From positions 2,666,001 to 2,730,000 of the forward strand of contig JAPFFF010000014.1 in NCBI GenBank assembly GCA_039105265.1: 64,000 nt of DNA, written 5' to 3'. The notes under the pieces are model-generated. The model was not told the origin of the DNA and did no database searches. It saw only the letters and a list, made by a program, of their open reading frames with translations. Made by a program: the position numbers and the translations under genes. Below, in pieces: positions 32,560-42,986 of this stretch. The DNA is from Tritrichomonas musculus (taxonomy: Eukaryota > Parabasalia > Tritrichomonadida > Tritrichomonadidae). Within the stretch, counting starts at the first letter, position 1. Each line of letters opens with the position of its first letter.

Positions 32560-33714
32560 ATGTTTATCAACTTGCTTTTTATTGCATCTTATTGTAAAAA
32601 CAAGGCTGTATTGATTTCTGGATCTAGTGGATGGATCAACTATAGATTTGAATCAGATATTTGGACAATTTATCAAAAATTAATAAAACGTGGATTTAGT
32701 GAAAAAGACATTATTATTGCTTGCTATGATGATGTTGCAAATAATGTAAATAATTCTTATAAAGGGAAATTATTTAATGATCTTGATCATAAAGAAAATG
32801 TATATGGAGGAAAAGATAAGTTAAATTACAAAAACAAAATTACATTGTTTGATATAACTACAATTTTATCTAGTTTAGATACTACTGAAGAAGACAATTT
32901 GTTCATTTACTACGAGTCACATGGAATATTAGGATTCTTATTAGTTCCTAACCAAGAAGAAGGTCTAATAGATGCAAAAGACCTATCGTTAATATTAATT
33001 TCTTTAAGTATATCAAAAAAGTTCAAAAATTGCTTGTTTTGTATTGAAGCATGCTATTCAGGATACATTGGTTCAAATTATGATCAGTTCTCATTTTTAT
33101 ACGGAGTGGATAATATTGCTATTATCACATCTGCCACAGAAAAACAGACTTCTGTATCAAGTAAATTTGATTATTGGCTTGGCAATTATCTGTCAACTCA
33201 ATTCACAAGTAATTTTCTTGACAAAATTCAGGAGGATCAAGATTGCACTGTTAATGACCTTTTTGAATATTTAAGTTCAAATGCAAAAGGAAGTAATCCA
33301 ACATTCCATGGCAGTGAAAACATTAAGAAGATGAAAATATCAGATTTTATAGGAAAAGACACTTCCAGTGATGATGCAAAATTAGCTAAAAAAAATTCTT
33401 TATCTAAAAATAAAAAAGTAATGAGCAGCTTAAATATTAGTCCAAAAGAGGTAATGAAGGAAGTGAAAGGAATAGAAAAATCACGAATGGATTTAGTTTT
33501 GGATAAAATGTTCAATAAAGTTATATCATTAGGTTTGAAACAAAGAAAGAAATGTGATTCAAGTGCAAACGATTACATAGAAATTGCTAAACATTTTTGC
33601 ATGAAATTTGGTCCAATTTCAGAAAATGATTTTAGTAAATTTTTAAAAATCAATGAAATATCGAAAATGGCACCAAAAGAAAAAATAATTGAAATAATTG
33701 ATGAATTATTGTGA
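32560..33714 (+). CDS. Legumain-like cysteine peptidase (family C13)
   Basis: 384 residues. A short hydrophobic N-terminus (MFINLLFIASYC) may be a signal peptide. The C13 signature is clear: SGSSGWINYRFESDIW near residue 20, the catalytic His in YYESHG (121), and the catalytic Cys in CIEACYSGYI (165). YDDVANNVNN also matches the legumain strand that follows the first helix. The family cleaves after Asn and includes lysosomal legumain and the GPI8 transamidase subunit; the length and lack of a C-terminal membrane helix favour a legumain. The C-terminal 110 residues are Lys-rich and resemble the legumain prodomain position. The initiator TCATTA supports the start. Before the element insertion it was divergent from the surface-protein gene. 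Confidence 0.88.
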   Translation: MFINLLFIASYCKNKAVLISGSSGWINYRFESDIWTIYQKLIKRGFSEKDIIIACYDDVANNVNNSYKGKLFNDLDHKENVYGGKDKLNYKNKITLFDITTILSSLDTTEEDNLFIYYESHGILGFLLVPNQEEGLIDAKDLSLILISLSISKKFKNCLFCIEACYSGYIGSNYDQFSFLYGVDNIAIITSATEKQTSVSSKFDYWLGNYLSTQFTSNFLDKIQEDQDCTVNDLFEYLSSNAKGSNPTFHGSENIKKMKISDFIGKDTSSDDAKLAKKNSLSKNKKVMSSLNISPKEVMKEVKGIEKSRMDLVLDKMFNKVISLGLKQRKKCDSSANDYIEIAKHFCMKFGPISENDFSKFLKINEISKMAPKEKIIEIIDELL

Positions 33715-34052
33715 ACAATTTTTTCTTTTATAAAATTGCATTTGATTGTATATTTGTAAACCTTGTTTTTTTGCATTTTCAATTTTTATACAACATGACT
33801 GTTTAAAAATCACAATGGCAATTATAATTTAAAATACAGGTAGGTATTAAAATAATGTCCCTGTATTCAATGATGTCATTTTAAAATAAGACTTTGACAG
33901 TTTTATATAAATAAATAAATAAATAATTATCTAGGAATGACTTTTTAAGTTTTGTAAAAATACTCAAAAAGCTATAAAACAGATAATTAAACATAATTTG
34001 AATTAGCTAATTCATTAATTTTTTAAATAAATAACATGAAAGAATTATCACC
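33715..34052. other. Intergenic region
   Basis: AT-rich, with a small hairpin AATACAGG/CCTGTATT near 33831-33868 and an AAAT repeat near 33910-33925. No gene seen. Confidence 0.45.
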
Positions 34053-34054
34053 TA

Positions 34055-35683
34055 ACGTATTTCCAGAAATGCGCAAAAAATATACATTTTTCCAGAAATG
34101 CGTAAAAAATAAACGTTCGTTTTTTGTAAATGTTTTATTGTTTTTTAATTTTTCAAAATGCCTATTTATTTTCAATTGTTTTAATTATGATACTTAATAA
34201 ATACATGCTCATATGAAATACATTAACCATTTATTTCACTGATTGATGTTCTTTATACGGAAAAACAAGAAATTTTTATTTTTATTTTTTTTATAATAAT
34301 TTTGACAAAATTTATTATCGCTCTGACTGATAAGCTTTAAAGTTGTATAATATGATTTTATGAGGTTTAACTATTATTTATTAAAGAGTTGAGTTAGGGT
34401 CTTAAATGACGCATTGAAAAAAAAGAAAAACAAATATTACTGTTTGTTCATGAAGGATTATTAAAGTAAATCGTTTTTAAATCATTCCAACTTTTTAAAC
34501 AATGTGTAAACAATTGTTTTGCTAATCAACTAGATTAAATTCTTAGAGTGTCAAGAAAAATTATGATGATCATTTATCCGAATGATCATTTTTTTTCCAT
34601 GCATTTATTAAATTCAAGCATAATAATTTAAATCAGCAACGAGTATTAAATAAATATTTATTAGCTATTTTTAATTGGAATATCAAGAAAAGCATAAATT
34701 CCAAAAAAATGACTAAAAATTCTTTAAAATTAAAAAAAATATAATTATATTTGTTTATTAGGACCTTTATTGGCAATAAATGTATAATACTCAATGCAAT
34801 TAAAATATTAATTATGGCGTTTTGTTTAAGTAATGGTTCAATAATGATTTTTACTGATTTTAATAGTTGACTTTTTGAATACTATTGAATTTTTTATTTA
34901 TATAGAAAAAACTTCATTTATGATGCGTTACAATGTTTTTACCTTTCTCAAATTTATTTTTTCGTGATATATTTTAGAATATAAAATTTGATATTATATA
35001 TTTTTCACAATATTACAAAAATTTTAAAATGATCAATAATTGTCGTAGTTATATTTATTTTCAGAAAAAATACAATATATATTTGATTTAATTACCTGAT
35101 TATTGATCGAATTATTATGCTTGAATTTAATAAATGCATGGAAAAAAAATGATCATTCGGATAAATGATCATCATAATTTTTCTTGACACTCTAAGAATT
35201 TAATCTAGTTGATTAGCAAAACAATTGTTTACACATTGTTTAAAAAGTTGGAATGATTTAAAAACGATTTACTTTAATAATCCTTCATGAACAAACAGTA
35301 ATATTTGTTTTTCTTTTTTTTCAATGCGTCATTTAAGACCCTAACTCAACTCTTTAATAAATAATAGTTAAACCTCATAAAATCATATTATACAACTTTA
35401 AAGCTTATCAGTCAGAGCGATAATAAATTTTGTCAAAATTATTATAAAAAAAATAAAAATAAAAATTTCTTGTTTTTCCGTATAAAGAACATCAATCAGT
35501 GAAATAAATGGTTAATGTATTTCATATGAGCATGTATTTATTAAGTATCATAATTAAAACAATTGAAAATAAATAGGCATTTTGAAAAATTAAAAAACAA
35601 TAAAACATTTACAAAAAACGAACGTTTATTTTTTACGCATTTCTGGAAAAATGTATATTTTTTGCGCATTTCTGGAAATACGT
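34055..35683. mobile_element. Palindromic element with 574-bp terminal inverted repeats
   Basis: Left arm 34055-34628 and right arm 35110-35683 are reverse complements. I compared them line by line and saw no mismatch. The outer ends read ACGTATTTCCAGAAATGCGC, and each arm starts with two tandem copies of TTTCCAGAAATGCG(C/T). A TA dinucleotide flanks each side (34053-34054 and 35684-35685), as expected for Tc1/mariner-type insertion, though the TA also belongs to the palindrome. The 481-bp centre has no frame worth calling. It is a non-autonomous, probably very young, foldback-like DNA element. Confidence 0.85.
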
Positions 35684-35685
35684 TA

Positions 35686-36042
35686 TAGTATTATTGTTTT
35701 ATAAAATAGAAATTATAGTGATTGGATAAAGAGATCGAAACATTTCGTAAAAATTATTGTTTGCAAATGATTTGTTTGTCGTTGAAATAATCAAATGACT
35801 AAGTGTAATATTGATCAATTGTCATTTATTTAAGTTGAACTCATCCTTCAAATGGATAACATTTGATTTGTTTGTCAGTGTAAGAAATTGAAATTTCAGT
35901 GAAAGCTTTACAATTTTAAAAAGCTTATTCATCGATTGATGCAACAGGTAGAAGAATTGTCATTTTTATTGTATGATTAATAATATTCAGAATATTTTGT
36001 TATTTATTGTTAAATAATATTTATTGAACTAAAGCTATGCAG
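35686..36042. other. Intergenic region
   Basis: AT-rich spacer downstream of the BTB gene. The text AACTAAAGCTATGCAGTTA near 36027-36045 recurs in similar form near 39583-39604, beyond the second element. Confidence 0.4.
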
Positions 36043-38058
36043 TTAAAAATATTCACCAAATAGGTCAAAATGAATAAACATTAAACACAAGTCATCATTC
36101 CAGTTTTTGCCTGTTTGAACGAGTCTCACAAATCTGGTTGGCGGACTTGGGTGTGGGAATTCATAAATATCAAGTACTTCATGTTCGTTTATTGTTTCTT
36201 CGTTAATTTCGATCAGCGTTGTCCATGACGATTCTGGCTTACTCGAGTCATCTGTGCAAATCACTTTGTAGCTCCTCAACTTGTCTGGATTACACCTCTT
36301 TAGCCTGAAACCGTTAAGAACAGCTGTTCCTCGTGTCAGCTCAACTTGAAACCACGAATTTTCATAATTATAAGTGCTAGTATTGCGTGGTGCATTGATT
36401 GAGTAGAAACAGTTGAAGTCGAAGTTTGAAGCAGAAATGATGACTGGACACTTGTGCGGGTCTTCATTTTCAATCTCGCCAACAAGTGTCGCAAAGACTC
36501 CTCTTGAATACCTCGATTCAGTTGATAAAAGTTCAATTCCTTTGATCCACAAGTAGTTGGTGTTTTTGTCCCAGTTTGGTCCTGTCTGTGTGAAACGAAC
36601 TTTTCTGCCTCGAACTGGTGCAAAGCTGACTGTCATGTCTTTGTATTTACCATTCAGTTCTCTCGCTTCTCTAACTGATTTCACTGTTTCGCCTTCAACT
36701 GAAATGTCAAATGACTTAGGAAAACTTGCATCAGAAGAAAATATTTTAACACCGCTGATCGTGACTGCTGCCTCAAGTTCAAATTCAATGAAGAAATTTC
36801 CAGAATTGGTTGTACAAAAGTCATCATTAGAATGAGGAAGAAGGAGGGTGTAGATGTCAGATGATGACTGAGATGCTATGAAGAGTCTGTCGAAGGGAGT
36901 TTTCTGTTTGGTTTTTAGTTTACTCAGAATTCCTGGACCTTCCTTGCTCATTTCTGTTCTGAAGTATCTTCTGCTTGAAACAAGAATCTGCTTTTTCAAT
37001 GATGAAATTTCTTCTTCTTTATCTTTTTCAATTTTTTCAAAATCTCTTCTTAATGATAAGATTTTCTCTTCTTTTTTATTTTTAGTTTGTTCAATTTGAA
37101 TTTCAAGTGATGAAATTTCTTCATTTTTCTTTCTGATTTCCATGTCTGACGTTGATTCTTGAAGCTTCAGTTTTGATTCAAGAGAAGAAATTATTCTATC
37201 TTTCTCTTTGTTCTCTGTTTTCACTCTTAAATTTTCTCTTGACAGTTCATCATTCTCTTTTTCTTGTCTTTTCTTGATTTCTAAAAAAGTGGACAAAATA
37301 GAAAAGTCAAAGAATGAAAAATCAACTTTCGTTGAGTACTGTTCAACCAGTGTTTCAATGAATTCAATGTTTTCTGGATCAAAACGTGCAAATGAAAGAA
37401 GTATTGATGCTTCTCGTCCATCCATTTCAATCTTCTTCAGGATGAAATCATTCATTTCTTTCGATGCCACTTCGTCTGACTCCAGTCTTGAATATTTGCT
37501 CATTATTCGATGTAATTTGGAAACTGGAAGACTTAAAAGTTCTTCTTTGTTGATGTATTGACTCATTTTATGACAAATAAGATCTTCATATGTATCGTCA
37601 TTCAATGAACTGTCGTATTCACAAATTGAAAGAATTTGAATTGCTAAATCTTCGCAATTAGATAAAATGTATTCGCTCGTAGCTTCTAGTAATTCTTCAA
37701 TTTCATATTTCTTTGATAGAAAATGAAGTATAATGGCATTTTCATTGTCAACTGTGATTTCTTCATGTTGAACATAGTTGATAATATCAATGATGGTTTG
37801 TTCTTGAATATTTAGCTTTTTCCCGATATCTTCTTCAATAAGATTTATATCTTTATTGTATTGGATTTCTTCTGAATTCCTAACAAAATAATTTGACGAA
37901 AGATTAAAAAAGTTGATCTTGAAAGGATATAGTTTGTTTTCATAAACGAAATTATGCGTATCAGGAAATTCTTTCAGACTTCGAATAACCTTTTTGTTTG
38001 GCATCGGATCTATTTTATGGTATTTGGAAATTTTGGAAAATTTTAAACGACCATTCAT
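36043..38058 (-). CDS. BTB-like protein with coiled coil and two discoidin-like domains
   Basis: 671 residues from the ATG at 38058. The N-terminus (about 35-135) fits a BTB/POZ fold as used in trichomonad proteins, followed by a BACK-like helical part (about 140-255). A coiled coil spans about 265-365 (ENDELSRENLRVKTENKEKD, KLKLQESTSDMEIRKKNEEI). Two F5/8 type C (discoidin-like) domains follow, about 385-515 and 520-671, marked by VTISGVKIFSSDASFPKSF, GRKVRFTQTGPNW and TAVLNGFRLKRC, RFVRLVQTGKNWND. Discoidin-like domains bind ligands or other proteins, and BTB domains dimerise or recruit Cullin-3. A cytosolic adaptor is inferred. The 5' end lies only 35 bp from a TA-flanked element that may have displaced its promoter. 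Confidence 0.78.
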   Translation of the reverse strand: MNGRLKFSKISKYHKIDPMPNKKVIRSLKEFPDTHNFVYENKLYPFKINFFNLSSNYFVRNSEEIQYNKDINLIEEDIGKKLNIQEQTIIDIINYVQHEEITVDNENAIILHFLSKKYEIEELLEATSEYILSNCEDLAIQILSICEYDSSLNDDTYEDLICHKMSQYINKEELLSLPVSKLHRIMSKYSRLESDEVASKEMNDFILKKIEMDGREASILLSFARFDPENIEFIETLVEQYSTKVDFSFFDFSILSTFLEIKKRQEKENDELSRENLRVKTENKEKDRIISSLESKLKLQESTSDMEIRKKNEEISSLEIQIEQTKNKKEEKILSLRRDFEKIEKDKEEEISSLKKQILVSSRRYFRTEMSKEGPGILSKLKTKQKTPFDRLFIASQSSSDIYTLLLPHSNDDFCTTNSGNFFIEFELEAAVTISGVKIFSSDASFPKSFDISVEGETVKSVREARELNGKYKDMTVSFAPVRGRKVRFTQTGPNWDKNTNYLWIKGIELLSTESRYSRGVFATLVGEIENEDPHKCPVIISASNFDFNCFYSINAPRNTSTYNYENSWFQVELTRGTAVLNGFRLKRCNPDKLRSYKVICTDDSSKPESSWTTLIEINEETINEHEVLDIYEFPHPSPPTRFVRLVQTGKNWNDDLCLMFIHFDLFGEYF

Positions 38059-38093
38059 ATATTCAAAATATTCTGTATTGTTAAATATTTATA

Positions 38094-39553
38094 GTTGGTG
38101 GACATAATTCTGTTTTGGAGACATAATTATGTTTTCACATCATTTCTATATATTCAAATTGGACTTTTAAAAAAAACAATTGTAGAACAATTAGTATCAT
38201 ATTGGATACATTCTATTCCCCGATTTTCATTCACTTTTATCAAACTAAATTTGATCATAAATATGATATCGAATTTTTAATTTCTGAATATTTTTTTATT
38301 ATTTGAAAAAAATTATAATTTACTTTTCATCTATATTTAAAATGTATCATTATTATTTATTGAAATAAAATAGATAATTAAGAAAAATGGTTTCATTTTC
38401 ATTTCACTACTCAAAAAACCCATTTCATATCACATTTCATACTTTTACCATAAAAAAAAGGTTGTTTTAATTTGCTCTAACATAGTTATTATTTTAGAAT
38501 ATAATGTATATATTATATTTTAGAAAAAAAATTATTGAAATAATAATTATATAAAAAGAAAAAGTGTTTTCAAAATATGACAAAAATCATTCATACAAAA
38601 TTACTAATTTTGAAAAATGAGTTTATTTTATTTCAAATTAGATGCAGTATTAATCATCTATATGATGCATATAATATATTAAATATAATAATATGGTTGA
38701 AAAAGAATCAATCTTGGAAAAATTTCATTTTTCTTTTTTTCATTCAAAATCATTCATAAATCACTCATGCATAATTGATATGATTTCAGAATTACATTAT
38801 TTGATAATACATACAATGAAATATATTATTAATCCTCTAAAAATCATTGTTGCCCATCGAGATTTCAGGTTTTTCTAAGAAATATACAAATTTCAATTTT
38901 TTATTTTTTCTATTATAATAGCATTAAAAATAGCAATTAATCAATAAATATTAGGTAAGTATAGAAGAACTATTAAAAAAATGAAAATAATTTCTCAATG
39001 TCTAAAATTGAAAGTCTTTTTAAGTTATTTCAGAAGTTACTCTTTTTCATTAAGGTAATAGATCTTGAGTAGAACCGCCAATTTTATTCTTTCAATATCA
39101 TTATACTATATGCATTATATCAAATATTTAAATAAAAATTTAAAAGTTTTTATTTTTTATTGGAAAAAAACAAAAAAGTGATATGATTTTTAACTTTATT
39201 TTGTGCATCAAAATTTTCTTATATGAAAGTTTTTAGATATCAATTATCTGACAAAATTATATCATTACTGATTATGAATTAATGATATTATTATTAAATC
39301 CCAAGTTTCAATTATTGAGAATAAAATAAGCATTTTTACTTTTTTTTACATTAATGGCAAAATTTCAAATAAATCACAAATATAATAGCTCATTTAATTA
39401 AATAATGATGTACATAAAATACATTAATAAAGTATATAATATTATCAAATTATCTTTAAAAAGTATTGAGAAAAATGTGTTTTATTTTTGTGTACCATTC
39501 AAAAAGTTGAGCAAACATGATTATGTCCCAAAAACATAATTATGTCCACCAAC
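38094..39553. mobile_element. TA-flanked inverted-repeat DNA element (1.46 kb)
   Basis: The left end GTTGGTGGACATAATT (38094 on) is mirrored by AATTATGTCCACCAAC at the right end (to 39553), with further partial match inside (ACATAATTATGTTTT). TA dinucleotides flank both ends (38092-38093 and 39554-39555). No transposase frame is visible; the frames inside are low-complexity. It is a Tc1/mariner-like non-autonomous element, more diverged than the palindromic one. Confidence 0.65.
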
Positions 39554-40282
39554 TATATGTTCATGCTGTTGAAAATTTTAAATAAACTAAAGTTATGCAG
39601 TTATTGAATGAATTTGATTGAATTTGAGTGCGATATGGATCAATAGTGATCTGTTTAAGAGGTATTCAATGATCAAAAGCAAAATCCTTGATTACAGATA
39701 CTGAAGATTGGATTGAAATTTTTTTCTAACAATGAGCATTATTTACATGTATCTGATACAAGCGAATTAACAGAAAAAGGAATATTAATTTCAGTTATTT
39801 TGCCAATTTTTATGAAAAGTTGATTTCGATTTTTATTTTCGAGGTTTGTCATAGTAATTTGAAAAGCTCAAAGATTTAATTGATGGGAAATCTTGAAAAG
39901 AATTTGATTGAAATCTTGTTTTATATGGATCAATAGTTAATTGGGAAAGTTTAGAGCAGCATTTAACGCTAAGTTGAAACCTTATTTAATTCTGAACAGC
40001 AATTTCGATGAACTTGTACAAAATGATTGTTCAGCAGATGATTGCTATGAACCAAATACGTTATCCTGAATGATTGCTAATTTCACATTTCATCTTTTTT
40101 GAGCCAAAGTGCACGAATACATATTTATGAATGTTCATGTTACAAAATGAAATTATTAGACAATTATTTTAAACAAGAACAAAACAAACAACAACGAATA
40201 ATGGATAAAACATTCAAAAAATATTTATGAAACAAACAATGATTAATTTTGAATGCTGGCGAGTGTATGCTGAGAAAAAAAC
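39554..40282 (+). pseudogene. Decayed coding fragment
   Basis: About 39690-40060 contains short coding-like stretches in shifting forward frames, for example DTEDWIEIF, EHYLHVSDTSELTEKGI and NSNFDELVQNDCSADDCYEP, with stops and frame changes between them. A direct repeat ending ATATGGATCAATAGT occurs at about 39633 and 39923. I do not recognise the family. It may be a remnant of an older neighbour gene. Confidence 0.35.
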
Positions 40283-42196
40283 TTAAATTTTGTTTTTACT
40301 TCTTTGATGTAAAAGTTGATAGATTTCGTTGTTTCCATTTTTATTGGCCATATCTATTGATGAAAGTTTTTCTGTGTAATCTTCTTCATTACATTTTTCA
40401 AAATCATAATGGCAATAATCATTTCCACTTTCTCTAAATTTACGGAAATCTCTGTTATACATTGTTGATAAGATTAAATTAACATCAATATTATCTTTCT
40501 TTAATAAAAGTTCAACTATCTCTTTATTTCCTTTTTCAACAGCAATTGATAAAGCATTCTTTTTCTCATAACATATTGCATATGCATAATCTTCTTTCTG
40601 TCTATATGTTGTTTCTGATAAAACTATTTTATTAACATCAATTTCATTATAATTTAACAAAAGTTCAACGATTTCTTTATCATTGTTTTCAATTACCTTC
40701 GTCAAGACGGTTTTATTTTCATATGCTGCTAAATAAATATTATTTTCTGTTGTTATTGGATCGATTTCTTCGTAATAAACTATAATTAAAAAATCCTTTG
40801 TTTCATTTGGAATCGTTAAATAAGGGAATTGTGTTGCAAAGCATTTATCATTGCGTAATAAAAGATCAACAATTTCTCTATTTCCAACTTCAACAGCTAA
40901 ATATAACATTGACTCACTTAATCTGATATCAAAGAAGTCACCTATGCTATATTTGATGTTTACTTGTGCGTTTTTACATCGTACTAAATAGTCAACAATT
41001 TCAACATTTTCATTTGAAATGGCAATCGTTAATAATGTGCAATTAACTTTACTAAAACGATCATCATCAAATTTACAAATGTATCCTCTATCTTTAGGTA
41101 AATATTGTTTGAGATCGATGCTGTTGAGCTCACTTAAATAGAATTTCGCATCTTCATGTTTAAAATTACTTAAATATGAATTAACATCTTCTTTATAATC
41201 TTTCAAACAATATTTGACAATTGATACATAATTATACTTGATTAACTTGACAACATTTTCTGATCTTTTGAAGTCACTTGCTTTGAAATAAAGATAATTA
41301 TAAGAAGGAATAATTTTGTCAAAATAATCAATTGGCGAACTTAAAAAATTGTCTTTGAAATAATTCGCTATTTCATTGTGGTGACATTTAATTGATTCAA
41401 CAATACAATCAACATATGAAAAGTCTTCTGGAATGTTTTTATTTTCTTCAATTAATTTGATCAATTCTGCGTTCTTACTATGAATTGCACACTTGCATGC
41501 GAAGGCTGTTACTTCAATTTTGTTTATTATTAAATACTGGAAAATTTGCAGTGAGCCAAAGAATGCTGAATATTCAATCAATGTTGCTTCTTTCTCAAGT
41601 AAAAGTGAATTAGTTTCATATATTGATCTTGGAATTTGACTCCTTAATGGAATGTTCGCTTGATGGACATATTTAACAAATTCTTCAATTGAATCATTAC
41701 GAATAATATGACAAATTAGATTGTCATTTTCTCCAATTAAACGTTTTCGTTCAATTTCTTCTTTTTCTTTGTTTTCATTCTCTTTAAATGTGCCGATTTC
41801 TTTTGAAAAATAATCTTCATATTTGGAAAGTATATTACAGATCGAATTATCAATTTTTATGATTTGTTCTTTGAATAAAAAAAGAAGAATTCGTTTACTA
41901 TATTTGAAAATGTTGAAGATTTCTTTGTTTGACAAGTTTCTTTTGATTAAATCTTTATAAAATGTTAAAATATGTTCTATCTTCGAATGGAAAAAGGTTG
42001 TTCGGTAATGATAACGTGATATTTGTGATATTATAAGAAGAACTTCTTTTAATATTACTGGGATTTCTTCATTTGGGATGTTAATAAAAAAATTAAATCT
42101 TGATAAATCTTCTTCTGATGAACTTTCTTCTTCAATGAATTCAATAAGGTTCTGCTGAATTTTTTGCATTTTTTCAAGATACTTATGCTCATCCAT
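40283..42196 (-). CDS. DUF3447/ankyrin-repeat protein
   Basis: 637 residues from the ATG at 42196, with an initiator-like TCATTT 11 bases upstream. The N-terminal half follows the DUF3447 plan of trichomonad proteins (KYLEKMQKIQQNLIEFIEE, ICHIIRNDSIEEFVKYV, TLIEYSAFFGSLQIFQYL, ECIKCHHNEIANYF-like). The C-terminal half carries ankyrin repeats (LLTIAISNENVEIVDYLV, MLYLAVEVGNREIVDLLL, LTKVIENNDKEIVELLL, ALSIAVEKGNKEIVELLL). Ankyrin domains serve protein binding. It has no T-rich spacers, in contrast to three other ankyrin genes here, and is related to the N-terminal part of the gene at 45370. Confidence 0.85.
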   Translation of the reverse strand: MDEHKYLEKMQKIQQNLIEFIEEESSSEEDLSRFNFFINIPNEEIPVILKEVLLIISQISRYHYRTTFFHSKIEHILTFYKDLIKRNLSNKEIFNIFKYSKRILLFLFKEQIIKIDNSICNILSKYEDYFSKEIGTFKENENKEKEEIERKRLIGENDNLICHIIRNDSIEEFVKYVHQANIPLRSQIPRSIYETNSLLLEKEATLIEYSAFFGSLQIFQYLIINKIEVTAFACKCAIHSKNAELIKLIEENKNIPEDFSYVDCIVESIKCHHNEIANYFKDNFLSSPIDYFDKIIPSYNYLYFKASDFKRSENVVKLIKYNYVSIVKYCLKDYKEDVNSYLSNFKHEDAKFYLSELNSIDLKQYLPKDRGYICKFDDDRFSKVNCTLLTIAISNENVEIVDYLVRCKNAQVNIKYSIGDFFDIRLSESMLYLAVEVGNREIVDLLLRNDKCFATQFPYLTIPNETKDFLIIVYYEEIDPITTENNIYLAAYENKTVLTKVIENNDKEIVELLLNYNEIDVNKIVLSETTYRQKEDYAYAICYEKKNALSIAVEKGNKEIVELLLKKDNIDVNLILSTMYNRDFRKFRESGNDYCHYDFEKCNEEDYTEKLSSIDMANKNGNNEIYQLLHQRSKNKI

Positions 42197-42986
42197 TTTA
42201 TTTTAAAAATGAAATCTTCATAAAGATTATAATAAGGCAAAAATATTTGACCTTAATGATATTTTTGGAAAAAAAATAAAAATTTGAACATTTATAATCG
42301 AGATGAAATGCTGTCAGCTTTGATGAATATTCAATTTGAACTTTTAATAATAAATGAAAGACAGCCTATATTCAAAATATTATTTATAGATACTGAATTT
42401 AATGGCAAACAAGCAAAACAATATATAATTATGCATTTAAGTTAAAGTTTAAAAAGCATAGCATCGTATTAAAGGAATAGTGCATTTTAATAAAGAAATA
42501 TGAGAAATCATAAAACGTTATAATAATTATTTGAAATAAACTTTTTAGGCTTTATAAATAAAAATAGAAACCTTTTTAATTCACATACTTTATATCCACT
42601 TTTTAATATATTAAATTGGAGTTTTCATATGTAATTAAAATATAATTCTACTAAAATAATTTTTAAGACTTTTTGAGCCATTAAAATAATTTTTAAAATT
42701 TATAACTAAATGAGTTATCATCAATTAGAGCAACTGATTCTGGAATGATGAAAACCCAACCAGAATCTGGTCTTTATTTGCGTTCAGATATGGACTTTTT
42801 CATTCATATAAATTGTATATTTAAGGATGAGATTCTTTATAAATAAAATATTCTTTTCTCAATAATAAGTTATACTGAAAAAGTAAATGAGAATTCAAAA
42901 AAAAAAAAAAAAAAAAAAAATAAAAAATAAAAATAAAAAAAAAATAAAAAAAAATTACTTTTACTTTTACTTAATGAATTTTAAAT
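42197..42986. other. Intergenic region
   Basis: AT-rich. The initiator of the preceding gene is at its left edge. A hairpin GATTCTGG/CCAGAATC lies near 42729-42761, and a run of A with some T spans 42899-42953 (possible length-variable tract). No gene seen. Confidence 0.45.
42207..42212 (-). promoter_or_regulatory. Initiator TCATTT of the DUF3447 gene
   Basis: Reads TCATTT on the minus strand, 11 bases before the ATG at 42196. Confidence 0.45.

Noticed and set aside
34055-35683. Mutator-type element with long terminal repeats
   Set aside because: No 9-10 bp target duplication flanks the arms; only TA is shared.
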